A program made the translations under genes and the position numbers. DNA of 64,000 bases from Cymodocea nodosa (taxonomy: Eukaryota > Streptophyta > Magnoliopsida > Alismatales > Cymodoceaceae), in NCBI GenBank assembly GCA_036874045.1, contig CM072339.1:10361501-10425500 (forward strand), given 5' to 3'. The notes beneath the pieces were generated by a model. It did not search any database. It was not told where the DNA came from and was given only the letters and a program-made list of their open reading frames with translations. This document shows positions 44,977 to 57,102 of this stretch, piece after piece; position 1 is the first letter of the stretch; each line of letters opens with the position of its first letter.

Positions 44977-47542
44977 CTACTCCTTTTGCATTTTTCTATT
45001 TTCAATAGTTTGATTTAAATTAGTGTTTAGAGTGTTTAATGCCCAATAAGCTTTATGTTCAATTTTACCTGATAAATGACAACTTTTTCTATAAACTATC
45101 CTAAAAGGTGATATACCTAAGCATGTCTTATAAGCAGTTCTATAGGCCCAAAGTGCATCTATTAATCTATCAACCCAATCTTTCCTAGTAGGATTTACTA
45201 CTTTTTCTAAAATTAATGTAATTTGTTTGTTTACACTTTCTACTTGTCCACTTGTTTGTGGATGATATGATGTTGCTATTTTATGATTTACTCCATATTT
45301 CTTTATTAAGGCTTCAAAACTTTTATTACAGAAATGAGCTCCTCTATCACTAATAATAACTTTAGGTATTCCAAATCTAACAATTATATTAGTTCTAATA
45401 AAATGTATTACCACTTTGTTGTCATTAGTTTTTGTAGGAATAGCTTTTACCCATTTAGATACATAATCCACCCCTAACAATATATAATTAAATTGATTAG
45501 ATAAAGGAAATTGACCCATAAAATCTATTCCCCACACATCAAAGATTTCAACCTCAACAATAGGATTCAGAGGCATCATATTCCTCTTTGATATCCTTCC
45601 TACTTGTTGACATCTTAAACAACTTAAAGTAGTATTTATGAGCATCTTTGAATAGTGTTGGCTAATATAAACCACATTGTAGAATCTTGGTAGTAGTTTT
45701 CCCTGAACCAAAATGTCTGCCACATGCTTGGTCATGGTAGAAAGACAATATGCTCTGATATTTAGTTTCTAGAACATGCCTCCTTAAAACTAGATCAGGA
45801 TATTTCTTAAATAAGTATGGGTCTTCCTAATAATAATATTTCACTTTTGAAAAGAATAATTTCTTATCTTGTCTATTCCAATCTTTAGGTGTTAAACTAG
45901 TAACTAAGTAGTTAACTATGTCTACATACCAAGGCATTGTGTTTATGGTCATTAATTGTTCAATATCCTTAATTTCAATGTTTGATTTTTCTATTTGTAA
46001 TATTGATAAATGGTCTGCTACTACATTCTCACATCTTTTTTTATCTTTAATTTCTAGATCAAATTCTTGTAATAACAATATCCAACGGATCAACCTAGGT
46101 TTAGTCTCTTTCTTTACTATTAGGTGTTTTAAAGTTGAATGATCCGTGAATACTATCACTTTAGCTTTAATTAAATATGGTCTAAACTTTTCTAAGGCAA
46201 ACACAATAGCTAATAGTTCTTTTTCATTAGTTGTATAATTAACTTGAGCATCATTTAAAGTTTTGCATGTATAATAAATCACTCAACGGAGATTTTTCTA
46301 TCTTTTGTCCCAACACTGCTCTTAAAGCAAAATCAAATGCATCGCACATTAATTTAAATGGATGGCTCCAATTAGGTGCTTGTATTATAAGAGTTGAAAT
46401 TAAACTAGTTTTAAGCTTGAAAAATGCTTCTTTGCAATTCTTATCAAAGTTAAATAGAACATCTTTTAATAAATTAGTTAAAGGTCTAGCTATTTTGCTA
46501 AAATCTTTAATAAATCTCCTATAAAATCCTACATGTCCTAGAAATGATCTAATATCTTTTATTGTTTTGGGTTTTGGTAGATTAGAAATTACTTCTATTT
46601 TAGCCTTATCTACTTCCAACCCTTTCTTTGAAACATGTCCCAAGACTATTCCTTGTTTAACTATAAAGTGACATTTTTCCCAATTTAAAACTAGATTTTT
46701 TCCACACAGTGTTTTAATACTCGGTTTAAATTGTTTAAACACATTTCATTTGAAGTTCCATATACAGTAAAATCATTCATAAATATTTCTAAAAAATCTT
46801 CAGTCATTCTAGTGAATATGCCTTGTATACACCTTTGAAAGATAACTGGTGCATTGCATAATCTGAATGGCATCCTCTTAAAAGCATAAGTTCCATTAGG
46901 ACATGTGAAAGTTGTTTTCTCTTAATCCTTAAATGCTACTAGAACTTGGTTATTTCCTAAATACCCATTTAAGAAACAAAAATATTTTTGCCTTGCTAAT
47001 TTTTCTAGCATTTGATCTATAAAAGGTAAGGGAAAATGATATTTCCTAGTCACAACATTTAGCTTTTTATAGTCTATACACACTCTCTAGCCTGATTGAA
47101 TTCTAGTAGATATCAAATCCTAACTTTCATTCCTAACAACTATTAATCCTAATTTCTTGGAGACTACATGGATTGGACTAACCCATAAGCTATTAAAAAT
47201 TGGATAAATTATGTCATCATCTAACCATTTCACTATTTCCTTCCTAACAACTTCTTTAAAGTTTGGATTTAATTTCCTTTCAGGAATTCTAACTAGTTTA
47301 GTATTCACTTCTAAATATATATGGTGACAACATAAAGTTGCACTTAACCTTTTTATATCAGCTATAGTCCATCCTATTGCCTCTTTATAAGTTTTTACTA
47401 CATCTTTTAATTTAGAAATTTGATCTACTTTTAAATTTGATGCAATAATGATTGGACATATTCATTTTTCTTCCAGAAATATATAGGTTAATTTAGGAGT
47501 TAAAGGTTTTAAATCTAAATGTTGACCATCAGAAGTTAAAGC
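44977..47542 (-). pseudogene. Athila-type Ty3/gypsy pol: RT, RNase H, integrase
   Basis: Order RT (47308-46691), RNase H (about 46500-45830), integrase (45735-44977), hence Ty3/gypsy. Motifs: IPERKLNPNFKEVVRKEIVK and WVSPIHVVSKKLG in RT; the catalytic box reads FMNDFTVYG where Athila-like RTs have an M-D-D, so one Asp is lost by GAT to AAT. RNase [21 protein letters not shown] and [11 protein letters not shown]. Integrase: zinc-finger region CLRCQQVGRISKRNMMPLN, Asp in VWGIDFMG, Asp in ISDRGAHF, Glu in SGQVESVN. Frameshifts at about 46260-46280, 46700 and 45800. The right end is cut by A2 in the linker before RT. It may be the missing pol of a G-like or true Athila element. Confidence 0.9.
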
Positions 47543-49162
47543 TGTTGAGTATTTTGTTTTGATGATGTGTGTTGAATGAAAATAATTATATTTGCTCAAT
47601 TACTATTGCTTGTGAAAGGAAATTAAGTACATCAATTAATACAGAAAAAAGTTTACTGATATAAATACTTATCTATATTGGATCTGAAATTATACTAAGT
47701 TAATAACTAGTCATTTCATTGCATTAATTTCTCATTTAACTAAACGTTAAGTTAACGTGTGTTTTTATTGAAAAGTATGATATATTTTAAAGTTATATCT
47801 TCTGTATCATGAACAGAGCACGTTTAGACAACTCATTAAGTTAGAGTATTATTTGTATAGAGATCACGTGAGAACTCGTTAAGTTAGAGGCTTAAAGGTT
47901 AAAATAGGTCACGTGAGAACTCGTTAAGTTAGTGAGTAAAAGAAGAGACGAACTCGTTAAGTTAGTGTTGTACACGTGGTGATATTATAAGTTATGAATG
48001 TTATATTGTATCTCGTGATGTGCACATATTTAACTTGTTAAGTTAACATAACTAAACACATTGAGTTGCTATATTGAACACTAAGACAACGCGTTAGGTT
48101 AGCGTTATAAAACTTAAGTTGTTATTTTTGCACGTGGTAAAATTCTTATTATAAAAATATTTATTTATTACTGGTTTGTTGAGTTATCTGTAACACAACG
48201 GAGATGGTTCGTTGAGTTATCGTAACACCACAGAGATAGTTCGTTGAGTTAGCTACAGTACTTGTCACGTGAGTTGGCACATGAGGAACTCGTTAAGTTA
48301 GAAACATTAAGTTATATATCTACTTTTTTACACATTTAGTTAACATTGAAGTAACAACTTCTTATTACACTTGATGAAAGATTTTGGAGGAGAAAGTTTA
48401 TTTTGCAAGAAATTTTTCAAAGATCCAGGATTGATGATTAAAGAAAATTCAAAATGTAAACGTGGGTCAGAACGTGTGTATTTCGATGAAGGAAAAAGAA
48501 AAAACATGAAGAAGTAAAAAACTGATAGTGATTAAATGTGGAGGATATGCATGAAATGAAGATACAGTATAAAAGGCATAGAATTCTCATTGATCAGTTA
48601 TCCTTGAACACCAAATGAAAAATCTTTTCAGGGATCAAAAACACCTCTTCGGGGAAAAGCTCTCAGGTGGAAGAAAATTCAGTGAAGTAGAAAAAAGAGA
48701 GGTAAGATATATGTTACTGAAGATTTGAAGTATTAAATGGAAGAAAATTCAATGAAGCTGAAAATGTCAGATTTATGTCATTGAAGATTTAAAGTATCAG
48801 AAGAAAGCAAATTCGGTGAAGTAGAGAAAGAATAGATATTCGTCACTGAAGAATTGCTGAAGAAGAAAAAGAAGAAGAAGAAGAAGAAAGATCTCAAACA
48901 GGGAGAAATGTTTCAAATTCTGTAAATTAGTTTTCTCTATTTGTAGTTATGAAATTGTATAGATGAAATATGGTATCGATATATAATTGCATCTACAATT
49001 TCTAAGGAGAATTGAATTGTATATTGTAATTGAAATGTTGAATAAAAATGATTTTATTAAAACAATGTCTTGACTTGTTTTTGAGTTTTAAAGTTTCAAT
49101 TATAATCGAAAATGTTGAAAAATACAATTCACCCCCCTCTTGTATAGCCATACGATCCTACA
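47543..49162 (+). repeat. 5' LTR of A2 (A-short type, 1620 bp)
   Basis: TGTTGAGTATTTTG...CGATCCTACA. TATA box TATAAAAGG at 48568-48576. Two complete 31-33 bp tandem units plus a partial one at 48173-48252. Several CACGTG/AACTCGTTAAGTT composites between 47860 and 48300. Confidence 0.93.
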
Positions 49163-49164
49163 AG

Positions 49165-49176
49165 TGGTATCAGAGC
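49165..49176 (+). other. Primer-binding site of A2
   Basis: TGGTATCAGAGC, perfect initiator-tRNA-Met complement, two bases after the LTR. 49177-49361 is untranslated leader. Confidence 0.93.
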
Positions 49177-49361
49177 TTTGTTAATAATCTTTGATATAAA
49201 ATCGATACCAACTTATTTAATATCATTGCTTATTCTGCCTTCCTTGTTTTTAAACAGAAATTAATATCTGAGCATATGTTTAACTTTCTTGATTTAAGGC
49301 TCGAGTTGTTTTAAAGTTTTAAACTATTTAAAATCAAATAGGTTGAAAAATATAAGGTAAG

Positions 49362-51149
49362 ATGGCTACTAGAAATGGTAATTTTTTTTTGTATGAAGGC
49401 TAAAATCTTAATCGTCCTCCTTTATTTGATGGAATACATTTTGAATATTGGAAATATAGGATGACATTTTTTCTTCAAAGTATAGATCATAAGTTGTGGT
49501 TTATGATTTCTAAACCATATACTCCGTTAACTACTCCTTATAATACTTGGACAATTACTAAAAAAAAAAATGAAACTCTGAATGCTAAGGGCTTAAATAT
49601 TTTATTTTGTACATTGAGTTATGAACAGTTCAGTAAAGTGTCAGCATATAAATCTGCTTATGAGGTGTGGCATGCATTACAAGTTTCACATGAAGGTACT
49701 TCTTAAGTTAAAGAGACTAAGATAAACATGTTAATTCATAAGTATGAACTCTTTAAGATCCATGAAGATGAAAGTATTTCTGAGATGTTTTCCAGATTTT
49801 GTGATATCATAAACTCTTTAAAATGCTTAGGAAAGAATTTTGAACAGAAGGATTTGGTGAGGAAAATTGTTAGATCCATAAGTTCTAAATGATCTTAGAA
49901 AATAACATCAATTGAGGAATCACGAGATTTAAATGTTTATACCATGAATGAACTTATAGGAAACTTAACTACTTATGAAGTTCAATTAAATGAATCTCTA
50001 AGTCACAACAAACTAAAAATGAAGAAAGAAATGACCTTCGAAATTAATTCAGATTCTGATATATCTACTAATTCTGACGAGGATTTGATTTTGCTGACTA
50101 GGAAATTCAAGAAAGCATGGAAAGCTAGGAAACAGCAAAGGAACAAAAATGATAAACCCTCAACGTCAAAATCATTTAATGACAAGAATTCTTCATCCAG
50201 AAAGTATGTATGTTACAACTGTAAGAAACTTGGACTTCTTTCTCCAAATTGTCCTATAAGGAAAAATGAAAAGCATAGTAGGACAAATTAGAAGAAGACG
50301 GCTTAGAAAACTCAGAAAAAGTTTTACAAGAAAAAGGCTTTGAAGGTCACTTGGGATGACACGTCTGAAGAGTCTGAATCTAAGGAATCATCATCGAAAT
50401 CTTCACATTCAAAAGGAGAACTAGAGTTAGAAGACGTTGCTCATGTGTGCTTCAAGGCAGATGAGTCTGAGGTAATATCTGATCCTGAAAGTTGTTCAGA
50501 TTTTAACTTTGATAAATTATTATATGCTTATCATGCGTTATTACAAAAACTTAAAGGTTGTAAACTGGAAAATAAGAATATCAGAAACTCTTTATCCACT
50601 GTGGAAGAAGAAAATTGTTTCCTGTCTACTACTTTAGAAAAGCTTAAATGTGATAATGAAAGTCATGCTAGAGATTTGCATAAATTTAGATTTAATGAAT
50701 GTGTCTTGCATGAACAATTACAGAATACAAATGTTGAAAAATTAAAGATAGAATCTGAAAATGAAATGTTGAGAAAAAATGTAAATGATCTTGAGGTAGA
50801 GATTGATAAATTAAAAATGAGAGAGCTAGATTTAAATTCTACCATTGAGAAATGGAATTTAAGTCAAACTAAGTTAGACAAACTAACTAGTACCCTTGCG
50901 GTGTCATATAAATTTGGCTTAGGATTTGATTATCTTGAATATCCTGAATCTCAAGCCAATAAAGGATTTATTAGTTGCAGTTCAAGTAAATTTAAGACTA
51001 AAGTTCCTTTTATCATGAAACAAGGTAATAAATACGTGGAAGTAGGTAATTCAAGGGATGAATCATGCAGTAATAATATAAATCAATGTGATTTGTCTAA
51101 ATGTACTTCTAACATGACTATTAATGTTTCTAAAAATCTTGTTTCTTAA
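49362..51149 (+). pseudogene. A2 gag (six in-frame premature stops, no frameshift)
   Basis: Single frame from ATG 49362. Capsid domain (QSIDHKLWFMISKPYTPLTT, YEVWHALQVSHEG), zinc knuckle CYNCKKLGLLSPNC (near 50210-50255; the knuckle His is replaced by Leu), Ser/Glu-rich region and coiled coil (50560-50870). Stops: TAA 49401, TAA 49704, TGA 49890, TAG 49896, TAG 50289 and TAG 50304. In A1 or A3 the same positions are Gln (five) or Trp (one). The C-terminal section seen in A1 and A3 (about 130 codons ending RKSFS) is deleted, so the conserved terminal TAA is at 51147-51149. Homology is firm. Confidence 0.9.
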
Positions 51150-52373
51150 TTTGTTTTGTAGGAGGAAACAACATCAAAATGGATCTTGGACAGTGGAGTA
51201 TCAAATCACATGACCGAACAAAAAAGTCTACTAAAAAATTTTACAAATACCACGAAAGGTAGTGTAACATTTGGAAACAAAAGCAAAGATAAAATCATAG
51301 GTATGGGCAATGTTGAAATAACTCCGACTTGTTTTATTTTGAATGTACTATATGTAGAAAACCTAGGATTTAATTTGCTAAGTATTATAAAACTAATTGA
51401 GAATGGATATTATGTAGTGTTTGAAGATAATGTATGCAAAATTATTGATAAAAATATAGATGAACTTATGTTTATTGCTAAAAGAAATGGTTCTGTATGT
51501 ATTTTATCTTTACCTTCTGGTGTAGTTGATTTAAATTCATGTTTGCTAGTTGAAACTAGTGATGCATATTTGTGGCATAGAAGGTTCGAGCATATAAATA
51601 TGAAACTATTACATAAACTGTCTAGAAAACATTTAGTGAGAGGTTTACCAAAGATTAAATACGTAAAGGACTTTATGCGTGATGCATGTGAGTTAGGTAA
51701 ACTTCACAAAAACTCTTTTAAATCCAAAACTGATATATCAAGCAAGAGAGTCTTAGAACTTATACATATAGATCTATTTGGACTAACAAGAATCATGTGT
51801 CTTGGTGGTAAACAGTATGTATTTGTTTTAGTAGATGACTTCTCTAAATACACTTGGGTATATTTTCTAACATCTAAGACAAAAGTTTTTGAAAAGTTTA
51901 AAATGTTTTGCAATCTTGTTCAAAATGAACAAAGTGTCTATTCAAAAACATAGGAGTGATCATGGTACAGAATTTGATAATGATCAAATGGATAATTATT
52001 GTAAAGAGCATGGCATTGATCAGAGATTTTCTTTTCCAAGAGCACCGTCTCAAAATGGTGTTGTTGAGAGAAAGAATAGATCACTTCAGGAAATGGCCAG
52101 AACTATGTTGAATGAACATAAGTTACCTCAAAATCTTTGGGCTGAAGCCATGAATACAGCTTGCTATGTTATTAACAGAAGTCACTTAAGACCTCGTGTT
52201 AATAAAACTCCTTTTGAAATTATGTTTAATAGGGTTCCAAAAATTTTCTATATGAAATCATTTGGCTGCAAGTGTTTTATTCTTAATACTAAGGATAAAA
52301 GGGATAAATTTCAAGCCAAAGTGGATGAAGGAATTTTTGTAGGTTACTCTACTAGAAGTAAAGCCTATAAAGT
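51150..52373 (+). pseudogene. A2 pol: protease and integrase (partial)
   Basis: Same frame as gag. TAG at 51159-51161 replaces Gln. Protease WILDSGVSNHMTEQKSL (51183 on), then GAG-pre-integrase WHRRFEHIN...RDACELGKLH (the first Cys of the usual CDAC is Arg), integrase Asp in HIDLFGLTR, a 1-base deletion near 51940, Asp in RSDHGTEFDN and Glu in VVERKNRSLQEMAR. The frame is open to IFVGYSTRSKAYK, where the A3 LTR begins. Gag-to-IN collinearity fits copia. Confidence 0.9.
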
Positions 52374-53251
52374 TGTTGAGTATTTTGTTTTAATGATGTG
52401 TGTTGAATGAAAAATAATCATATTTGCTCAATTACTATTGCTTGTGAAAAAAAATTAAAATCATCAATTAATACAGAGAAAGCTTACTGATATAAATACT
52501 TGTCTATATTGGATCCGAAATTATACTAAGTTAATAACTAGTTGTTTTGTTGCATTGATTTCTCATTTAACTAAACATTAAGTTAACGTGTGTTTTTATT
52601 GAAAAGTATGATATGTTTTAAAGTTATATTTTCTGTATCACGAACAGTGCACGTTTAGACAACTTGTTAAGTTAGAGTTTTGTTCGTATAGAGATCACAT
52701 GAGAACTCGTTAAGTTAGAGGCTTAAAGGTTAAAATAGGTCATGTGACAACTTATTAAGTTAGTGAGTAAAAGAAGAGACGAACTCGTTAAGTTAGTGTT
52801 TTACACGTGGTGAAATTATAAGTTACGAATGTTATATTATATCACGTGAGGTGCACATGTTTAACTCGTTAAGTTAACATAACTAAACGCGTTGAGTTGC
52901 TATATTGAACACTAAGGCAACGCATTAGGTTAGCGTTATAAACTTAAGTTGTTATTTTTGCACGTAGTAAAATTCTTATTATAAAAACATTTGTTTATTA
53001 CTGGTTCGTTGAGTTATTGTAACACAACGGAGATAGTTCATTGAGTTATCTATAACACAATGGAGATGGTTCGTTAAGTTAGTGTAACACCATGGAGATA
53101 GTTCATTGAGTTAGCTACAATACTTATCACGTGAGTTGGCACATGAGGAACTCGTTAAGTTAGAAATGTTAAGTTATATATATATATACTTGTGTTACTC
53201 ATTTAGTTAACATTAAAGTAACAACTTCTTATTATATCTGATGAAAAATAC
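52374..53251 (+). repeat. 5' LTR of A3, left piece
   Basis: TGTTGAGTATTTTG start. Collinear with A2 47543 onward until cttattatatctgatgaaaaa. Three complete tandem units at 53003-53099 against two in A2. About 80 bases of LTR present in A2 (48377-48455) are missing between the two pieces. Confidence 0.88.
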
Positions 53252-53660
53252 TTAGTATAAAAAAAAAAACCTTATTTAAATATAATCACGGTTAAACTGA
53301 AAGGAATTATCGGTTTTACCGAAATATATATTTTAAAAAGAAAAAAATTATTGCAGTTTAATCGACAAGATCCATCGATCTGACTGAAAAAAGAAAAAGA
53401 AAAAGAGATATTTATATTATATTTAGTTTAATGTTGGTGTTACCGAAGTATAGTATCAGTTCAACCGATAGAGAAAAAAAGAAAAAAAAAAAAGAAAAAG
53501 AAATATATATATATATATATGTAATTTAGGTTCAACCGAGGAATAAAATGGTTTGACCAGAAAATTTTAAAATGTAGAAAAAGTAAGATCGGCTAGATTG
53601 GAAATTCTTTGGTCTTAACTGAAGTAAAAATTATTATTATATGCATTTTTATTAGATATA
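53252..53660 (+). other. Low-complexity AT/purine-rich block
   Basis: A- and GA-rich runs (53380-53410, 53470-53505), (AT)n at about 53504-53520, and short ggttcaaccgag / ggttttaccga / gttcaaccgat echoes. No ORF and no match to other window sequences that I can see. Origin unknown; it forms the left edge of the G3 insertion. Confidence 0.45.
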
Positions 53661-53960
53661 ACTTTATGGGAAGTCCGTTGAGTTACACATAACTGAACGA
53701 ACTTACTCCATTGAGTTTAGGATAAGTTAACTCTAACTCAATGGAGTATTGTAGTTAAGTCCACAGACTAAGTTCGTGGAGTTAATTGTAATTCCATGGA
53801 CAAGAGAGCAAGAGTTTTGCGTGGGAAATGACCCGATTACCTACCTAAATTTAGGGCTTATTTATACTAAACTTAGGGTTTGGGGGTATTATCTGCAGAA
53901 TCATTTAAAACATAGAACAGTAAAGATCAGAGCGATTACGTTCCGTTGTGTAACTCCAAG

Positions 53961-56179
53961 ATGAGGAAGATGGCACCTGAATTCTGGTAAAATGCAGTAG
54001 ACACGTTAGAATTTCTCTAAGATACAGAGGAATGGCATACGAGATAGAAAATCAAGAATACGACGAAGGAAAAAGAGCTACAAAAGGTAGAATCTGACAT
54101 TTTCTATTGGAGGAAAGAGTTAGTAGATTTGGGTATACAAATCCCTCAGATAATGGAAACTAGAATCAAGGTTGCTACAGAAATTACTGTGAGTAGAGAA
54201 AGAAAAATCAGGCCAAATAACGAAGTTGCCCTAGAACTAATCCAACGTAAGTCCCGACTATGGTTCAAAAGGAACATTGTTGGTTGTGCAAGGGGAGTAA
54301 TTAGATGGGAGCAACAAATGAAGGCAACTACAGAACAAGAGGAACTGACTACTGAAAGACCTATTCCTGAGGAACAGCAGCTAGGACCTTCAGTTCTACC
54401 ACCAAGGCCGTTGGAACAAGCAATAATTTTGGGGCCTTCTACTGAAGAAGAAAGAAGAGAATTTCAAGAACTAGTTCTAATAGGAAAAGACCAAGGAGAA
54501 CTAGAAGAATTGGTAGTAGCTATAGCACATCTAGTGTTTGATGCACGGTGCAAAAAGAGGGCTACAGAAAAGTTGAAAGCCCAATATAAAATCAAAGTGG
54601 AACAGCATCGTGAAGCTACTGCCCGACCTACCGCAAAAGGAGATGAAGCTGGTCCTTCGAAACTAGTAATTATGGAAAGAGTTAAACAAGAAGAGTTAGT
54701 ACCTATGGCTCAAAGGCCTATAGAGCCCATTTTTGTAGATTTAATCTTAGATGAAGAAGAGGAAGACCAAGCACAATTAATCAGAAGAAGGAAAGGAAAA
54801 GAGATAGTGCCTGAACATCAAGAGGAAATTAAATCTGAAATACCAAGATCAATAGGGCCTGTAGAGTCGCTTCATGTAAACCTGCTATCCGATTTTGAAG
54901 AGGAGCAGCAGCAGCAGCAAGAGCAAAAAGAAGAAGATAATCAGGTTGAAACTAGTTTACAACTTGTATAAGAAGAAAAAACAGAAATTAGGGTAGAAGG
55001 TGATTTGCCTGTAACTCCATCCCAATCTGCCACAGAATCAGAAAGAACAGTGACATTGCAGATTGGTAGTCAGGAGGAAGAATAAAAAGAAGAAAACGAA
55101 CAAGAAGTTGAACAATTACAAATGGAAAGAGATGACTCGACATATTCCACTAAAGAGCAAAGAACTCTTCAGCAAATTTTGGACAGTATTCAAGACAAAG
55201 TGGAGAGTTCTGTCGGCTCACTACCACAGACAAAAGTAGAAGCAAAAATGCCAGAATCTGTGGAGTATTTTCAGCAAGTTCAAATTCAGCTTATGGTAGA
55301 GGAAGTTCAAGAACAAACCCCTCTAGAGCAACAAATTGACATTCCTGACTCGACTGAAACAACAGTTTTAAATGAAGTACACTTTTGGAGTTAGGAAGCT
55401 TATAATAAGGGGTTGTGATATCATTTTTAGTAGACTAGTAAATTGGGATGGAATGCAAGAAATCAAAGATTTAATTGAGTTCCAAGATCTACTGCAGTTT
55501 ATTTCTCAAGAGAGAGGGCATGTAGTATATGAAAATCTAGTGCCCTGCTTTTATGCAAACCTAAAGGAAGGAGAAAGTGGATTAATTTTCAATGTGGAGC
55601 AAGTTGATGTACAGATAACACCAAAGCTTCTCCACAACATTTTCAAATTGAAGAATGAAGGATTGGAAATTTTGGAAAGCACAACTACAGTCGAGTGGAC
55701 AAAACAGATCATAAAAGATTGTTTAGCTATCAATCCTAATGTGTCATTATTAAATAGACTAAAGCAGCTAAATGGTAAAGCACACATGATAGCTAACATT
55801 TTTATTAAGAATGTCTACCAATGACAAGACCATGGCATAGAACTAAGTCAATTTGTCAAATGGGCCACATGTAGTTGTGAACAGAATTCAGATAAATTGG
55901 TCTGCAGTTTTTATCTCCAAGCTGAGAACAGTGAGGAAAAAATTATTTTATGGAGATTTAATTCCACTATTGATGGTAGACTGTATCGATTTCACGAAAT
56001 GGACATCCAAAAGGATAAGATCTAGAACCATTTTAGTGAAAGAGTACAAAAGTTATGTGGCTGCAGAGATAGCTGAACCTTCTAGAGGAGTTACAAGAGT
56101 TGTAGAAAGGATTAATCAATTAGAGCAACAAGTAGAAAGACTCCAGAAGGAAGTAGATGAACTTGGGAGAAAGGATTAA
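53961..56179 (+). pseudogene. G3 env-like (first) ORF
   Basis: About 740 codons. Start ATG 53961 matches G1 28720. Frame 0 is open for 280 residues from 54129: a basic N-terminus, then a long Glu/Gln-rich segment with an IDLI/VDLILDEEEEDQ acidic repeat and a QQQQQ tract (54906-54920). A 13-14 base deletion near 55405 (relative to G1) shifts the frame. The conserved domain follows: DIIFSRLVNWDGMQEIKDL, LVPCFYANLKEGE, LHNIFKLKNEGLEIL, LNGKAHMIANIFIKNVY (stop TGA at 55822-55824), then RIQINWSAVFISKL, KKLFYGDLIPLLM and a C-terminal coiled coil ending at 56179. It lies upstream of gag, not after pol. No signal peptide. Homologues: A1, A4 and S1 ORFs. Confidence 0.75.
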
Positions 56180-57102
56180 TTTGTATTGTTTGTCTACTTG
56201 TACTTGTATATAATTGTATGAAAAATATCTGACTAATTGTAATGAAAATTATTCATATAAATGAAGGTATGTTTTTCAGATGTTTTTGTATTAATATTGG
56301 AGAATGATGTAATCAATGAATTATCTTGAATATTATATAACTGTTTGAACAATGTATAAAACTATTTAAAAGAGTTATAAATTTTATAAATAACAAGATT
56401 AAATGCAAGATAAGTGGTTAATGCTGAAATATCTATATGCTGCAAAGTAAAATATAAATTCTGCATAATATGAAATGAACTATAAGTTAAATATTTATAT
56501 AATGATCAGATTCAAATAAGTTTAATGACATGTATTTAACTTGATTTAAGTTAACAGAATACAAGAGAGAAGAAAAATATAGAAGTTAATATGAGGAGTA
56601 ACTTAAAGGTTGCTAAGTATTAACTCAACGAAGTAAGTTTGTTGAGTTAACCTTAACTCCACGAAGTTAATAATATAATATAAAGTCACTCCGTTGAGTT
56701 ATCTATAACTTAACGAAGTTAGTACGTGGAGTAAGCAACAGTAACTGAAGTTTGTCTGTTGAGTTAACTATAACTCAACGAGGTTAGTTCATGGATTAAG
56801 CTTAACGGTTATTCTTTTAGCCACGAACAAAACTTCGAAGATCAAGCGGTTATTAAAATTTGAAATTAGAAGTGACACACGTACCCATAAAAATAGGAAC
56901 TGCACTACATGTTACAAGACATGTTCTTGCAACGAGATTCATTTGCTTTATGGAAGTGCATTATAAATATAGAACAAAATGTTATTCATGAGTTATCAGC
57001 ACTTTTGAAAGAAAAGAAACTTCGTTGGGGAATTGGAAGGAGAAGCAACTGATTCAACTTCGTTCGTTAACAATTATTTACTGAGTATAAAGCTTTAGAC
57101 TG
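56180..57102 (+). promoter_or_regulatory. G3 noncoding leader: motif pairs, TATA box, exon-1-like segment
   Basis: 56620-56800 holds five gttgagtta/taactcaacgaag motifs in facing orientation. TATAAATA at 56962-56969 is conserved in all three G copies. The leader ends in aaagctttagactg at 57102, the presumed splice donor boundary. A cttcgttggggaattgg stretch (57020) vaguely resembles an Athila primer site but is too degenerate to call. Confidence 0.5.

Larger units (their letters stand above)
47543..52373 (+). mobile_element. A2: Ty1/copia element, 5' part, interrupted by A3
   Basis: Plus strand: A-short LTR, PBS, gag, protease, integrase, then cut at 52374 by the 5' LTR of A3 (target duplicate candidate aaagt at 52369-52373). 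RT, RNase H, accessory ORF and 3' LTR should lie beyond the right edge. It is inserted into Athila pol. Confidence 0.88.

Noticed and set aside
46251..46524. Plus-strand ORFs over the Athila pol (for example 46267-46524)
   Set aside because: Antisense shadows of RT and RNase H.
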